DNA of 64,000 bases, taken from NCBI GenBank assembly GCA_041395205.1, contig JAWLAZ010000001.1, forward strand, positions 434,001 through 498,000, given 5' to 3'. Positions 51,045 through 59,536 of this stretch are shown here, piece after piece (position 1 is the first letter of the stretch; every line of letters begins with the position of its first letter). Position numbers and translations under genes: made by a program. This DNA comes from JAHEFU01 sp041395205. Its GTDB lineage: Bacteria; 4484-113; JAFGCY01. The notes below the pieces were generated by a model that was not told the origin of the DNA, did not search any database, and worked only from the letters and a program-made list of their open reading frames with translations.

Positions 51045-51863
51045 ATGAGAAATGTTATTGTGATTCTTGCACTTGCTGGAATGGGTTTGTTTATCAATCC
51101 CGTAGGTGTAATAGCTCAGAATAATGGCAACAATTCAATGGGTGTGGAAGTTGCCAGTGACTACAAGGGAAAAGTTTCTGAAACTCTGTTCTATGAGTGG
51201 AACACATTCTGGGTAAAGAGTGGTATCTACGCATATTACAAGGTCCATGGTGACTGGCCGGCGTCCTGGGGTGCAGTGAAAGCTGATGGGTTGATTCAGA
51301 TCAACCTGATTTCCCCAGAGGGTTTCGTGATCGATCCCGATGACCAATCTCTGGATTTCTATGGTGATGTGTATTTCTTTAGGGAAACAGATTACTATGG
51401 TGATTTCGCCAGACTGGCGGAAATGAAAGACATTGAAGGAACTGTCATCAACTACATGGATCTTCAGCAGCCCGGTACTTATGCCAATATTTTTCAATGG
51501 GTTATAGACAATTCAGAACTTGGCAAACGTCCGGAAGTTGATTCCTATCTCACGGAACTTCAAACTGATCCTGTTAGGATGAAGCAGATAGGAATTGCCA
51601 AAATGCTTTACGATGGCATTTTCCTTTACAAAACAATCAATGGACATCTCCCGTCTGACTGGGATGAATACGTGAATAGTGGTTTTGCCCCTATAACCGC
51701 TGATTCAATCAATCCAATCACGAGCAGAGTTTTTGAAGGAAATGGATCTGCAGGTGATTTCTTTTACAAATATTATCCAGCAGATGGTGACCAGCCTGAA
51801 TCTTTTGAATTCATGCACATTGATCTGGATGGAAATCGTCCACTCGTGAGAATCACATATTGA
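51045..51863 (+). CDS. AT-rich secreted protein with an internal duplication
   Basis: 272 residues with a signal peptide (ending VIAQ, about 25). Two similar segments occur: IYAYYKVHGDWPASW (about 65-80) followed by ISPEGFVIDP, and IFLYKTINGHLPSDW (about 195-210) followed by INPITSRVFEG. The pattern of aromatic-Gly-x-x-Pro-x-x-Trp then a Asp/Asn-Pro turn recalls pseudopilin globular domains, but no N-methylation site is present. GGAGGC precedes the ATG. Confidence 0.6.
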   Translation: MRNVIVILALAGMGLFINPVGVIAQNNGNNSMGVEVASDYKGKVSETLFYEWNTFWVKSGIYAYYKVHGDWPASWGAVKADGLIQINLISPEGFVIDPDDQSLDFYGDVYFFRETDYYGDFARLAEMKDIEGTVINYMDLQQPGTYANIFQWVIDNSELGKRPEVDSYLTELQTDPVRMKQIGIAKMLYDGIFLYKTINGHLPSDWDEYVNSGFAPITADSINPITSRVFEGNGSAGDFFYKYYPADGDQPESFEFMHIDLDGNRPLVRITY

Positions 51864-51876
51864 TTAACTGCGTGGG

Positions 51877-52254
51877 CTAACCGCCGCTCACGTAGTCCCG
51901 CGCAGTGTGGATCATTTCCTCCTCGGCGCGGATCGCGTCGAGATCATCGTTGTCAATATAGATCCAGCCCTTCATCGGCTTGCTGGCCCCCATCGGTTCG
52001 AAGGGCCGCGCGCGCCCCTCGGCCAGCATGTCGTTGGCAAGTTCCACGGGCAGCTTGAGCGTGATCCCGTTCTCAAAGGCCGAGGTGAACAGCTTCTTCT
52101 TCCCCGCCACCATCACATACCAGGAAGGATGGCCCATCATCTGGCCGCGGATGATGTTGTCGTCATCCGCGAACAGTTCGTCGAGCATGGCTGCGACATC
52201 CTCACGGTAGCCATGCCAGTCTGAGTTCTGCTTCTTCTTCGTTGCCACGGACAT
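51877..52254 (-). CDS. TfoX N-terminal-domain-like protein
   Basis: 125 residues. The TfoX_N/Sxy-like domain is shown by GQMMGHPSWYVMVAGKKK, GITLKLPVELANDML and PMKGWIYIDND. This domain also occurs in small stand-alone proteins of unknown role next to SRPBCC and VOC genes, as here. It is the last gene of the ArsR-headed cluster. Confidence 0.78.
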   Translation of the reverse strand: MSVATKKKQNSDWHGYREDVAAMLDELFADDDNIIRGQMMGHPSWYVMVAGKKKLFTSAFENGITLKLPVELANDMLAEGRARPFEPMGASKPMKGWIYIDNDDLDAIRAEEEMIHTARDYVSGG

Positions 52255-52340
52255 ACTCCTGTAACTTCAGCGCGACCCGGTTGCGCGGATGCGCAGCCGC
52301 AGCGCCAGACCGTCAAGCCCCTGGGCGAGACGGCTAAACA

Positions 52341-52856
52341 CTATGCCAATGTACCACCGGGACGGACTGCATTGTCAACTGCGCGGCCCTCGGCATGCTC
52401 CTTCAGGCGCCTGCCGATCAGCTCCGTCCAGCCCTCCACATAGCCGGAGTGTGCATCCTCGCTGTACTGATTGAAGCAGTGGTGGCTGAGCTTCAGCACG
52501 GTGCCATTGCCATCTTCGGCATCCGCGAACACGAGCCGGAACATCCCGGCCCCGCTCCACATCACGCCCTCGGGAATCGAGAAGCTGATCATCCGCCCCG
52601 GGCTCAGGCTCTGCACGAAGGCCCAGAGGCAGCCGCCGCCGCCCTCCCAGACCTCCAGCAGCCGCCCGCCCGGCTGCTGCTCGATCACGATCTCCGTAGT
52701 GCGCGGGCCGCCCATCACCCAGTCACGGCTCCACCACTGCGATATCCCGTTGACATAACAGTCGTAGACATGCGCGGGCGGAGCGGCGATTGCCAGTTCC
52801 TGCTCGATCTCCACGCTGGCAAGTTCGACCCTGTTCGTGCGTCCCTCGATCTGCAT
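52341..52856 (-). CDS. SRPBCC/AHSA1-like protein 1
   Basis: 171 residues from the ATG at 52856, 1 nt after the stop of the next gene upstream in the operon. The START/Bet v1 fold is shown by ELAIAAPPAHVYDCYVNGISQWW, GGRLLEVWEGGG and the C-terminal helix GYVEGWTELIGRRLKEH. A hydrophobic ligand pocket is expected. No signal peptide, so cytoplasmic. It is most like SRPBCC 2 of the array. Confidence 0.8.
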   Translation of the reverse strand: MQIEGRTNRVELASVEIEQELAIAAPPAHVYDCYVNGISQWWSRDWVMGGPRTTEIVIEQQPGGRLLEVWEGGGGCLWAFVQSLSPGRMISFSIPEGVMWSGAGMFRLVFADAEDGNGTVLKLSHHCFNQYSEDAHSGYVEGWTELIGRRLKEHAEGRAVDNAVRPGGTLA

Positions 52857-52857
52857 G

Positions 52858-53490
52858 CTAGTCCCGGTCCTCATACTCCACTGGAGCAATCCCTGCAGGG
52901 ATCACGGCGTCGGGAATGTTCTCGCCCTCGCAGTAGCGGCGGAAGTTCTCGGCAACGAGCTTCGTCCAGCCCATGGCGTAACCCTCCGCACCGTCAGTCT
53001 CCGCATCGTACTGCTGGAAGGCGCGGTGCTCCAGACGGAAGTCCGTGCCGCCCTCCGCCCCCGGGCTGAAGCTGACATTGATCGAACCGGCCCCGCTCCA
53101 GAAGCTGCCCTCCGGCACGCTCATACCGAGGTAGCTGCCGGGGATCACCTTGATCACATTGGCCCAGATGCTCTCGCCGTTCTCGTCAATCTCCAGCAGC
53201 CGTCCGCCGGCATAGGCCTCAAGCTGCATGTTGAGGCAGCCCGCGCCGCCCATCGTGAAGTCGCGGCTCCACCAGCCGGAGGTCTCAGCGGTGAACAGCT
53301 CATAGACATCCCAGGGCTCGCGCTCCAGGTGCATTGTCAGCGTCACGCCGGCATCACCGACCGTGGTTTCCTGCCAGGTGGTTTCCAGCATGTAGGGCTG
53401 GCCCGTTCCGTCCTCGCCATCCTGCGCGAGCGCCACTCCCGGGATTGCCAGACTGATGAGCAGCAGCGCGCTTGCGATCCGTGTTCCCAT
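52858..53490 (-). CDS. Secreted SRPBCC/AHSA1-like protein 2
   Basis: 210 residues from the ATG at 53490 with AAGGAG upstream. A clear signal peptide (IASALLLISLAIPGVALAQ) precedes a START-like domain with LEREPWDVYELFTAETSGWW and the terminal helix EGYAMGWTKLVAENFRRY. A secreted member of this normally cytoplasmic fold is unusual. The WSGAGSINVSFSPG segment matches SRPBCC 1 (WSGAGMFRLVFAD). Confidence 0.78.
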   Translation of the reverse strand: MGTRIASALLLISLAIPGVALAQDGEDGTGQPYMLETTWQETTVGDAGVTLTMHLEREPWDVYELFTAETSGWWSRDFTMGGAGCLNMQLEAYAGGRLLEIDENGESIWANVIKVIPGSYLGMSVPEGSFWSGAGSINVSFSPGAEGGTDFRLEHRAFQQYDAETDGAEGYAMGWTKLVAENFRRYCEGENIPDAVIPAGIAPVEYEDRD

Positions 53491-53516
53491 TGTCAACTCC
53501 TTCGGGCCGGCGCGGC

Positions 53517-54044
53517 TCAGGCCTGCTGCCGGGCCCATTGCGGCTCATGACCGAGCCCCTGTCGGGTTCCATTCTCGCACCATTCCCGCAGCCGGCCACC
53601 CAGCAGATCATTCCAGCCGGTGTAGTAATTGTCCTGGCGTTCCTTCCCGAAGGGGCCATAGGCACGGTGGCGGAACTTCAGCAGGGTGCCGCCCTGGCCG
53701 TCATCCGCGAGACTGAAGCTCCAGTTGCCGGTGGCGGGCCACTGCAGGCCGCAGCTGCCCTCCAGTTCCAGATAGCTGTCCGGCGTCAGCCCGCCGACGA
53801 TGCCCCACAGCACCTGCGTGCCGTCGGCCCCCTTCTCGAGCATCGCCCCTCCGGCCCGCAGTTCGACCAGGATCTCCTGTGTGTCATCACAGCAGAGGTA
53901 AGGTGCTCCCCACCAGGCCTGGATCTCCTCCGTAAGCGCGCGCCAGACCCGCTTGGGCGGTGCGGCAATCGTGTACTCCGCCTGCACATCCATCAGGTTG
54001 AAGCTGACAGCGGGCAGGCTATCTTCACTGTGTGTTTCAGACAA
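53517..54044 (-). CDS. SRPBCC/AHSA1-like protein 3
   Basis: 175 residues starting MSETHSEDSLP. The domain shows EYTIAAPPKRVWRALTEEIQAWW, GGAMLEKGADG and LKFRHRAYGPFG, ending with a helix NYYTGWNDLLGGRLREWC. Cytoplasmic. It lies 26 nt upstream of SRPBCC 2 in the operon and 24 nt downstream of VOC 1. Confidence 0.8.
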   Translation of the reverse strand: MSETHSEDSLPAVSFNLMDVQAEYTIAAPPKRVWRALTEEIQAWWGAPYLCCDDTQEILVELRAGGAMLEKGADGTQVLWGIVGGLTPDSYLELEGSCGLQWPATGNWSFSLADDGQGGTLLKFRHRAYGPFGKERQDNYYTGWNDLLGGRLREWCENGTRQGLGHEPQWARQQA

Positions 54045-54067
54045 TCCGTACTCCTTGGCAATGAATC

Positions 54068-54427
54068 CTAGGGATGGCCCGGCGGGTTCTGGTGCAGGCC
54101 GACGATGTTGCCACTGGGGTCCTTGAAGAAGGCGGACCAGCCGACATCCGGGCTGATCTCCATCTTCGGCACGACCACCGTGCCGCCCAGCTCCGTGACC
54201 TTCGCGAGAGCTGCGTCGATGTCGTCAACATTCACGTAGACCACCGTCTGCGGTGTGCCCTCCGGGCAGTTCTCACGGAAGCCGCCGCCGGGGCCGCTCT
54301 CCGGCATCCAGACCTCGTAGCCCGGCATGAAGGACTGCATCTTCCAGCCGAACAGGCCCGAGTAGAACTCAGCCTGGGCCTTGTTGTCAGCGGATGCGAA
54401 TTCAATCCAGTCGATATGGTGTGCCAT
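54068..54427 (-). CDS. VOC-family (glyoxalase/bleomycin-resistance-like) protein 1
   Basis: 119 residues from the ATG at 54427. Paired betaalphabetabetabeta units: HHIDWIEFASADNKAQAEFYSGLFGW and the second half TVVYVNVDDIDAALAKV with FKDPSGNIVGLHQN. This is the small CLD/27-kDa-antigen-like VOC type. Metal ligands are not all conserved, so binding of a hydrophobic or small electrophilic ligand is as likely as catalysis. Confidence 0.85.
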   Translation of the reverse strand: MAHHIDWIEFASADNKAQAEFYSGLFGWKMQSFMPGYEVWMPESGPGGGFRENCPEGTPQTVVYVNVDDIDAALAKVTELGGTVVVPKMEISPDVGWSAFFKDPSGNIVGLHQNPPGHP

Positions 54428-54486
54428 CTCTGTGCTCCTGTGCAGGGGAAGCGGTGCACGGCTGCACACCGCTTCCCTGCCGAGTG

Positions 54487-54840
54487 TTATTCCTGGCTCC
54501 AGATCCCGACGCAGGTGCCGCTCGGGTCGAGGAACAGCGCAAAGCTGCCATGCTCATCGGAGATCTTGGTCTTCGGCATCACCTGCGTGCCGCCGTTGGC
54601 CGTGATCTGCTCCATGCACTGGTCGATGTTCTCGACATGGATGTAGATCAGGGTCTTCTGCATGTCCGGGCCCTTCTCCTCAACGCGGAAGCCGCCGCCC
54701 AGCTCGCCCTCACCGGGCACCCAGCCGCCGTAGTTCGGCATCATGTCGGAGCACTGCCAGTTGAAGACCTTCGAATAGAAGTCCTTGGTGCCCTCCAGGT
54801 CGTGGGAGACGATTTCGACGTGACAGATCTTGTGGATCAT
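54487..54840 (-). CDS. VOC-family protein 2
   Basis: 117 residues. KICHVEIVSHDLEGTKDFYSKVFNW and IYIHVENIDQCMEQITANGG with FLDPSGTCVGIW show the two repeats. It is similar to VOC 1 (same length, same GGFR strand) and clearly a tandem paralogue. Cytoplasmic. Confidence 0.86.
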   Translation of the reverse strand: MIHKICHVEIVSHDLEGTKDFYSKVFNWQCSDMMPNYGGWVPGEGELGGGFRVEEKGPDMQKTLIYIHVENIDQCMEQITANGGTQVMPKTKISDEHGSFALFLDPSGTCVGIWSQE

Positions 54841-54920
54841 TGTGTTTTCCTACCTCTCAGAATGTATGTGAATCAACTGCATCAGCCGCGCCCGCTGGGC
54901 ACAGCCCTCAATGCACTGTA

Positions 54921-55430
54921 TCAGTGGTTGTGGCCGGCATGCGGATCCGCCGCCTCGGTCCCTTCCTCCATGCTGGGCATGGACTGGTTGGATGAGAACA
55001 GGCCGATCAGATTGCCGGAGGGATCGTGGAACATCCCGATGTAGCCTTCGCCGACGTACAGCTCCATCCCGGTGGACTTGCCGCCTGCGGCCTCAATTGC
55101 TGCATAGCTGTCAGCGATGCTCTCGCTGTAGATGTAGAACACCACGCCGCCATCGGGGTTGGGCTTGCCGTCGCCGGTGAAGCCGCCCATCGCGGTGCCG
55201 CCGTCACTCCAGAACATGTAGTCCATGCCCTCGGGTCCCGGCATCGCGGTCCAGCCGAACACATCGCCATAGAAGGCGGCTGACTGGTCCAGATCGAGAC
55301 TGGGGATCTCGATGTGCACGACCTGCCCGGCCTGGGGGTTCCACTCCGGCATCGGAGCATCGCCTTCCTGGGCTCCGGCAAGGGAGCAAAGCAGCATGAG
55401 CGCCAGCAGAGCTGAAACAAAGAATCGCAT
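54921..55430 (-). CDS. Secreted VOC-family protein 3
   Basis: 169 residues from the ATG at 55430, which gives a signal peptide (FFVSALLALMLLCSLAGAQ); an ATG seven codons earlier is also in frame. The domain shows VVHIEIPSLDLDQSAAFYGDVFGW and FHDPSGNLIGLFSSN. A His-rich tail (DPHAGHNH) may bind metal. Secretion of a VOC protein is uncommon. Confidence 0.8.
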   Translation of the reverse strand: MRFFVSALLALMLLCSLAGAQEGDAPMPEWNPQAGQVVHIEIPSLDLDQSAAFYGDVFGWTAMPGPEGMDYMFWSDGGTAMGGFTGDGKPNPDGGVVFYIYSESIADSYAAIEAAGGKSTGMELYVGEGYIGMFHDPSGNLIGLFSSNQSMPSMEEGTEAADPHAGHNH

Positions 55431-55501
55431 TTTCCTATCCATCCTTTCCATATTGCCTGCGGGACCATCCCGCCGGCGAAAATGCCAGTCTCAGCCGGTC
55501 C

Positions 55502-56026
55502 TCAGCCGTTGGGGCTGATCAGACCGAGCATATTCCCCTGGGGATCGTTGAACAGCCCGACAGTCGCCCTGCCGCCCTCGATCTCCATCGTGAAGTCTAT
55601 GGACCGCCCGCCGGCGCGGTTGATCCGCTTGAAGCTCTCATCAATGTCATCGCTGTAGAGGTAGATCACCACACCGCGCCCCTCACCGGGGGCCACGAAG
55701 CTCGTGATCCCGCCGGTGTTGCCGGCCGGGTCGACCCAGTTGAGGATCTTCCCGCCGGTTTCCTCGTTGTCGCTGATCTCCCAGCCGAAGACCTCGCTGT
55801 AGAATTCACGCGACTCCTCCAGATCGTTGGACGGAATGTCCACGCGGATCATTGCACCTTCCAGCATCCCGGGCATCCCGGCGGCCAGCTCCCGGCCGCT
55901 CAGTTCCCCGGCCACGGCTGGTTCAGGCTCCGCGGCAGCTCCGTCCTGGGCCTGGACCCGGTTGAGCCCGAGCATCAGCAGCAGGCAGAGCAGTACGATC
56001 AGGTTCAGCGAATGCAGTACTTTCAT
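55502..56026 (-). CDS. Secreted VOC-family protein 4
   Basis: 174 residues with a signal peptide (LNLIVLLCLLLMLGLNRVQAQ). After an Ala/Glu/Pro spacer, IRVDIPSNDLEESREFYSEVFGW and FNDPQGNMLGLIS mark the VOC fold. It is a paralogue of VOC 3. A promoter lies upstream (56051-56079), so the VOC genes may be expressed separately from the upstream half of the cluster. Confidence 0.8.
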   Translation of the reverse strand: MKVLHSLNLIVLLCLLLMLGLNRVQAQDGAAAEPEPAVAGELSGRELAAGMPGMLEGAMIRVDIPSNDLEESREFYSEVFGWEISDNEETGGKILNWVDPAGNTGGITSFVAPGEGRGVVIYLYSDDIDESFKRINRAGGRSIDFTMEIEGGRATVGLFNDPQGNMLGLISPNG

Positions 56027-56050
56027 GATTCAGATTCCCCGAATAGCTTA

Positions 56051-56079
56051 ACTATACACATGTTTGGTGGTAATTGCAA
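56051..56079 (-). promoter_or_regulatory. Promoter TTGCAA-N17-TATAGT inside the SRPBCC/VOC cluster
   Basis: On the minus strand TTGCAA (56079-56074), 17 nt, TATAGT (56056-56051), 25 nt before the VOC 4 ATG. It lies in an 89-nt AT-rich gap, the only sizeable gap in the cluster. Confidence 0.5.
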
Positions 56080-56115
56080 GAGCCTGTCACCAGACATTAT
56101 GTATATTCCATAAGC

Positions 56116-56625
56116 CTACTTGTTCATTTCCGCAAGCTGACGCCAGTCGAGGTCATCCTCCACCCAGGAGCGCAGGGCCTTCATCAGGCCCACGCTGCCC
56201 TCCGTACGGCCATCGAGCATCGCCTGGCTGATGTGGCCCATCATTTCGCCGCGGGTGCGCAGGATCGTGCCGCCGTCCTGCTCGATCAGTTTCCAGATCC
56301 CGCCGCTGTTGATGGAGCCGAACATGCCCCACTGGCCGACCGCGGCAAAGGCATTCGGCGGATCACAGTAAGTGACCATCGCATACAGCGCTCCGTTACC
56401 TTTGTCGTCGAAGCGCTCCTCCCAGCGTCCCATTACCCGCGGTTCGAAGACCACGGTGCTGCCGGGCTTGAAGCGGTGCATCCACCAGCTGTCCATCCCG
56501 TCCACGATCTTCTCCCAGGCCTTGCCGATCGGCGCGCGCAGGAAGATCTCGTACTCCGATGAGACGAGCTCCACCTTGAGCGGGTCCTGGAAGTTGAAGC
56601 CGACTTCCCTGTTGTCAGAATCCAT
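56116..56625 (-). CDS. SRPBCC/AHSA1-like protein 4
   Basis: 169 residues from the ATG at 56625 with GGAGAAAGCA upstream. YEIFLRAPIGKAWEKIVDGMDSWW, FEPRVMGRWEERFDDKGNG and a final helix SVGLMKALRSWVEDDL show the START-like fold. Middle strands AAVGQWGMFGSINSGG align with GMPRANVSGG of SRPBCC 6, so the two are paralogues. Confidence 0.8.
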   Translation of the reverse strand: MDSDNREVGFNFQDPLKVELVSSEYEIFLRAPIGKAWEKIVDGMDSWWMHRFKPGSTVVFEPRVMGRWEERFDDKGNGALYAMVTYCDPPNAFAAVGQWGMFGSINSGGIWKLIEQDGGTILRTRGEMMGHISQAMLDGRTEGSVGLMKALRSWVEDDLDWRQLAEMNK

Positions 56626-56654
56626 TGCTTTCTCCATTTCCTTGATCTGGGTTG

Positions 56655-57122
56655 TCAGCCGCGCCCCTCGAGCAGCGGCTTGAGTTTGCCGGCATAGACC
56701 TCGGCACTGCCGGCCAGCATGTTGGCGATCATCTTCTGTGAGACATCCCCGGCCCCGAGTGTCACCTCGCGCAGCAGCGTACCGCCATCCTGCGCACTGA
56801 GCTCCAGGTCGAAGATGAAGTGCACGGCCTTCAGCATCCCGACATTGCCGCTGTAGCGCAGCCGGTAGGGCGGCATGATCAGCTCCACCCTGCCGTACAG
56901 CACACCGTTGCCACTTTCATCGAACTGCTCGAAGAAGCGTCCGCCGATGCGCGGCTCGAGAATGATGCTGTGCGGGTTCTCGCTCCAGGTATGCGTCCAG
57001 TACAGATGCGGTTCCTCCACCAGCGCACGGAAGGTGTGCTCGACCGGGGCATTGATGAACACCTCGTAATCGATGCGGAACCTGCCGACCTCGCTCAGTA
57101 CCTGATGAGTGTTGTCAGTCAT
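56655..57122 (-). CDS. SRPBCC/AHSA1-like protein 5
   Basis: 155 residues from the ATG at 57122 with GGGAGGCAGG upstream, overlapping the end of the membrane-protein gene by 8 nt. YEVFINAPVEHTFRALVEEPHLYW, LEPRIGGRFFEQFDESGNG and a short final helix AEVYAGKLKPLL are visible. It forms a sub-group with proteins 4 and 6. Confidence 0.8.
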   Translation of the reverse strand: MTDNTHQVLSEVGRFRIDYEVFINAPVEHTFRALVEEPHLYWTHTWSENPHSIILEPRIGGRFFEQFDESGNGVLYGRVELIMPPYRLRYSGNVGMLKAVHFIFDLELSAQDGGTLLREVTLGAGDVSQKMIANMLAGSAEVYAGKLKPLLEGRG

Positions 57123-57699
57123 GCCTGCCTCCCATATTGCCTGCCACCTGCCCGGCTGCACCGGGACGGGTGAGGGCGGCCAGCACCGCCGCCGTTGCCA
57201 GCCAGGCTCCGGCCTGGTCCGCGAGCGTGATCCAGACGTAGCGCGCCGGGAAGTGCAGCATCAGGGCCGGAATGATCCGTCCGCTGAGCGCCACTGCCAG
57301 CCCGATGCAGAGTACGACAGCCATGCGCCGGCTGAACTGCGGCAGCTGCAGTCCCGGCAGCAGCAGCAGCCAGGCGGCTGCGGCAGCCGTCGCCAGTGAA
57401 CAGGCCGCCAGCGCCAGCTTCTGGCCGGGCTCCAGCGGGTTGTAACCCTGCGGCAGGTAGACCAGCACCGGCACGGTCGGGGACTGCGTCGCCCGGAACT
57501 GCTGCAGCTCCGCGGGGTGATGGTGGTACAGCCCGGCTTCCAGCCCACTGCCGGCCAGTGCAGCCAGCACGGGGTGGCCTTGCGGCAGGGCCTCGAATGC
57601 CGCCCAGCTCCACTGCCCCACGACATATGAGCAGAACAGCCAGGCATGGAGAGTCAGTCCCCCCGCCAGGCTGCAGAGCAGCAGTCGCCGGAGCTTCAC
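57115..57699 (-). CDS. Membrane protein A of the SRPBCC/VOC cluster
   Basis: 194 residues, GTG start overlapping the upstream SRPBCC stop as GTGA. Four membrane helices: about 5-25, 93-118, 123-145 and 160-182. The ends are alike in membrane protein B (58945-59523): LRRLLLCSLAGGLTLHAWLF versus LRVLLAGALGGLALYIWLF, and AVLAALTRP versus LVIAALVKP. Function unknown. Possibly works with the secreted SRPBCC proteins. Confidence 0.65.
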   Translation of the reverse strand: MKLRRLLLCSLAGGLTLHAWLFCSYVVGQWSWAAFEALPQGHPVLAALAGSGLEAGLYHHHPAELQQFRATQSPTVPVLVYLPQGYNPLEPGQKLALAACSLATAAAAAWLLLLPGLQLPQFSRRMAVVLCIGLAVALSGRIIPALMLHFPARYVWITLADQAGAWLATAAVLAALTRPGAAGQVAGNMGGRHD

Positions 57700-58289
57700 T
57701 GGCGGGACCTGTCCACACGTTCGCCCTCCTCAATGAAGCGCTTTAGCGAGCGCCAGACCTCACGCGTGCCCTCGACCCGGCCCTCGCCGATCTCCTCCAG
57801 CTCACCGATCGCCGCGCCATTGGTGGTGATCAGCGTGCCGCCGTCCAGTTCCTCGAACTTCCAGACCCCGCCGCTGACATTCGCGCGCGGCATGCCCCAC
57901 TGTCCGTCGAGCTTGACGATCCGCCCGTCCTCGATGTAGAGCACATGCCCGAAGATCGCCCCCGTATCACCGCCGCGGAACTGTTCATAGACGCGTCCGC
58001 CGGCCCAGGGCTCAAACAGGATGCGGCTGTCCGGCTTGTAGCTGTGCGGCCACCAGCCGTCGATGTCGAGGATCGCCTTTTGCCAGACCTCGTCCACAGG
58101 GGCGTCGATCCACAGCCGGGTTTCGATGCGCAGCATCTGTGCCGTTTCCAGTTCGCCGTAGGTCACCTCGATCTCCGTTGGCACCTGCGGCTGCGCCTCC
58201 TCTTCCTGGGCATGACCTGCCAGGGGCAGGAGCAGCAGCACTGCCAGCAGCAGTGTCGCAGCGTTTGTCGTCATTCGCATGATTGGCAT
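57696..58289 (-). CDS. Secreted SRPBCC/AHSA1-like protein 6
   Basis: 197 residues from the ATG at 58289, giving a signal peptide (ATLLLAVLLLLPLAGHAQ). The longer open frame upstream is a shadow of the DinB gene. After a Gln/Pro-rich spacer, ETRLWIDAPVDEVWQKAILDIDGWW, FEPWAGGRVYEQFRGG and a helix TREVWRSLKRFIEEG show the fold. Confidence 0.78.
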   Translation of the reverse strand: MPIMRMTTNAATLLLAVLLLLPLAGHAQEEEAQPQVPTEIEVTYGELETAQMLRIETRLWIDAPVDEVWQKAILDIDGWWPHSYKPDSRILFEPWAGGRVYEQFRGGDTGAIFGHVLYIEDGRIVKLDGQWGMPRANVSGGVWKFEELDGGTLITTNGAAIGELEEIGEGRVEGTREVWRSLKRFIEEGERVDRSRQ

Positions 58290-58341
58290 AACAGTTTCCA
58301 CCTTGTTACTGGATTGGCGGCATTGCCCCGCCGCCGGTTCG

Positions 58342-58920
58342 TCAGGCCAGACGTTCCACTGGAGCGCCGGCCAGTCTGAGCAGCGTCTGCAGCACACTGC
58401 GGTGCCCGTTCTCATGCGCCACGAGGAAGAGGATGGCCGACGCCAGGCTGCCCGGGCCCGCGGCCTCCAGAGCAGCGGTGTTCTCGCCCTTCTCCCTGAG
58501 TGCACTGAGCTGCTGCGTGTAACTCTGCGTCGTGCCCTCCGTTGGCATGAGCAGCGTGCTGAAGCCCTGCTCCAGCCAGGGCTGGATCAGGCTGCGGCTG
58601 AACTGCAGGCGCTCGAGGATCTCCGTGAGACTGCCTTCGCGGAACTGCCAGGGCTGATCGCGGCCCGGGTAGTCAGCCGCCCAGCGTACGTAGCCGGCCT
58701 TCTCGCCGGAGAGCATCTCCGCCACGTAGGCACGGTAGTCCGCGATGTGCTTGAGCTGCTCACCGACGCTGAAGCTGTAGCTGCCATCGGGCATCCCGGG
58801 TCGCCAGTCCACCAGTTCCTCAGTGACCACTGCCGCGATCTTGTCCGTGTAGTCCAGCATCGCAGTGATGCTCCAGATGGCATCGATGATGCGCGGATCA
58901 TTGGCTGCCTGCATATCCAT
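58342..58920 (-). CDS. DinB/YfiT-like four-helix metal-binding protein
   Basis: 192 residues with AAGGAGAC upstream. The DinB superfamily is shown by SFSVGEQLKHIADYRAYV and the second metal-binding helix LVAHENGHRSVLQTLLR, with three His likely to hold a divalent metal. Bacterial DinB-like proteins often use thiol cofactors (bacillithiol or mycothiol transferases), and they commonly sit near VOC and SRPBCC genes. Confidence 0.82.
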   Translation of the reverse strand: MDMQAANDPRIIDAIWSITAMLDYTDKIAAVVTEELVDWRPGMPDGSYSFSVGEQLKHIADYRAYVAEMLSGEKAGYVRWAADYPGRDQPWQFREGSLTEILERLQFSRSLIQPWLEQGFSTLLMPTEGTTQSYTQQLSALREKGENTAALEAAGPGSLASAILFLVAHENGHRSVLQTLLRLAGAPVERLA

Positions 58921-58944
58921 TCACTTGTCTCCTTTTATCCGTTG

Positions 58945-59523
58945 TCAGTTGTCAACCGGCTCAGCGCTGGCCTGCGGCTTCACGAGTGCCGCAATCACCA
59001 GCCCGGCGAGCGTCCAGCCGATCAGCCCGTCGCTCATTTCAATCAGCAGATGGCGCATGGGATACATGAAGAAGCCGCCGTTGATCCAGCTGGTGCAGAG
59101 GAAGGCCGCGGCCCCGAACAGCGTGCAGAGCAGCACGCGGCCACCGTAACCGGAGCGGCCGGGCAGCAGCAGCATGAACTGGGCCACGAGCAGCGCGGCC
59201 ACGATCGCACCGAGCAGGCCCCGCAGATGCGGCATGGGGTCGTTCATGTCCATCCCGTCCGGGCTGAAGCTCATGATGCCGATGCCGGGCACACTCTTCG
59301 CGAGCTGGATGTGCTCCTCACGGCTCATGCCCTCCACCGTTCCCGGGTAGTAGTTCAGGCCCGGCTCCGCACCCATCTCCAGCAGCAGGGCGTCCAGCCG
59401 TGCGCTGTGTTCGATGCCGTTGAGGCTCTCCATGTGGAAGGGCAGCAGCGCCCAGGAGATGAAGAGCCAGATGTAAAGGGCCAGTCCACCCAGGGCTCCG
59501 GCCAGCAGTACCCGCAGATTCAT
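58945..59523 (-). CDS. Membrane protein B of the SRPBCC/VOC cluster
   Basis: 192 residues from the ATG at 59523, with GGAGG upstream. Four membrane helices, at about 5-27, 102-122, 130-148 and 165-185, flanking a periplasmic loop (about 30-95). It is a paralogue of membrane protein A. It follows arsR by 13 nt, so it is the first structural gene of the unit. Confidence 0.65.
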   Translation of the reverse strand: MNLRVLLAGALGGLALYIWLFISWALLPFHMESLNGIEHSARLDALLLEMGAEPGLNYYPGTVEGMSREEHIQLAKSVPGIGIMSFSPDGMDMNDPMPHLRGLLGAIVAALLVAQFMLLLPGRSGYGGRVLLCTLFGAAAFLCTSWINGGFFMYPMRHLLIEMSDGLIGWTLAGLVIAALVKPQASAEPVDN

Positions 59524-59536
59524 TCCAGTCCTCCTG

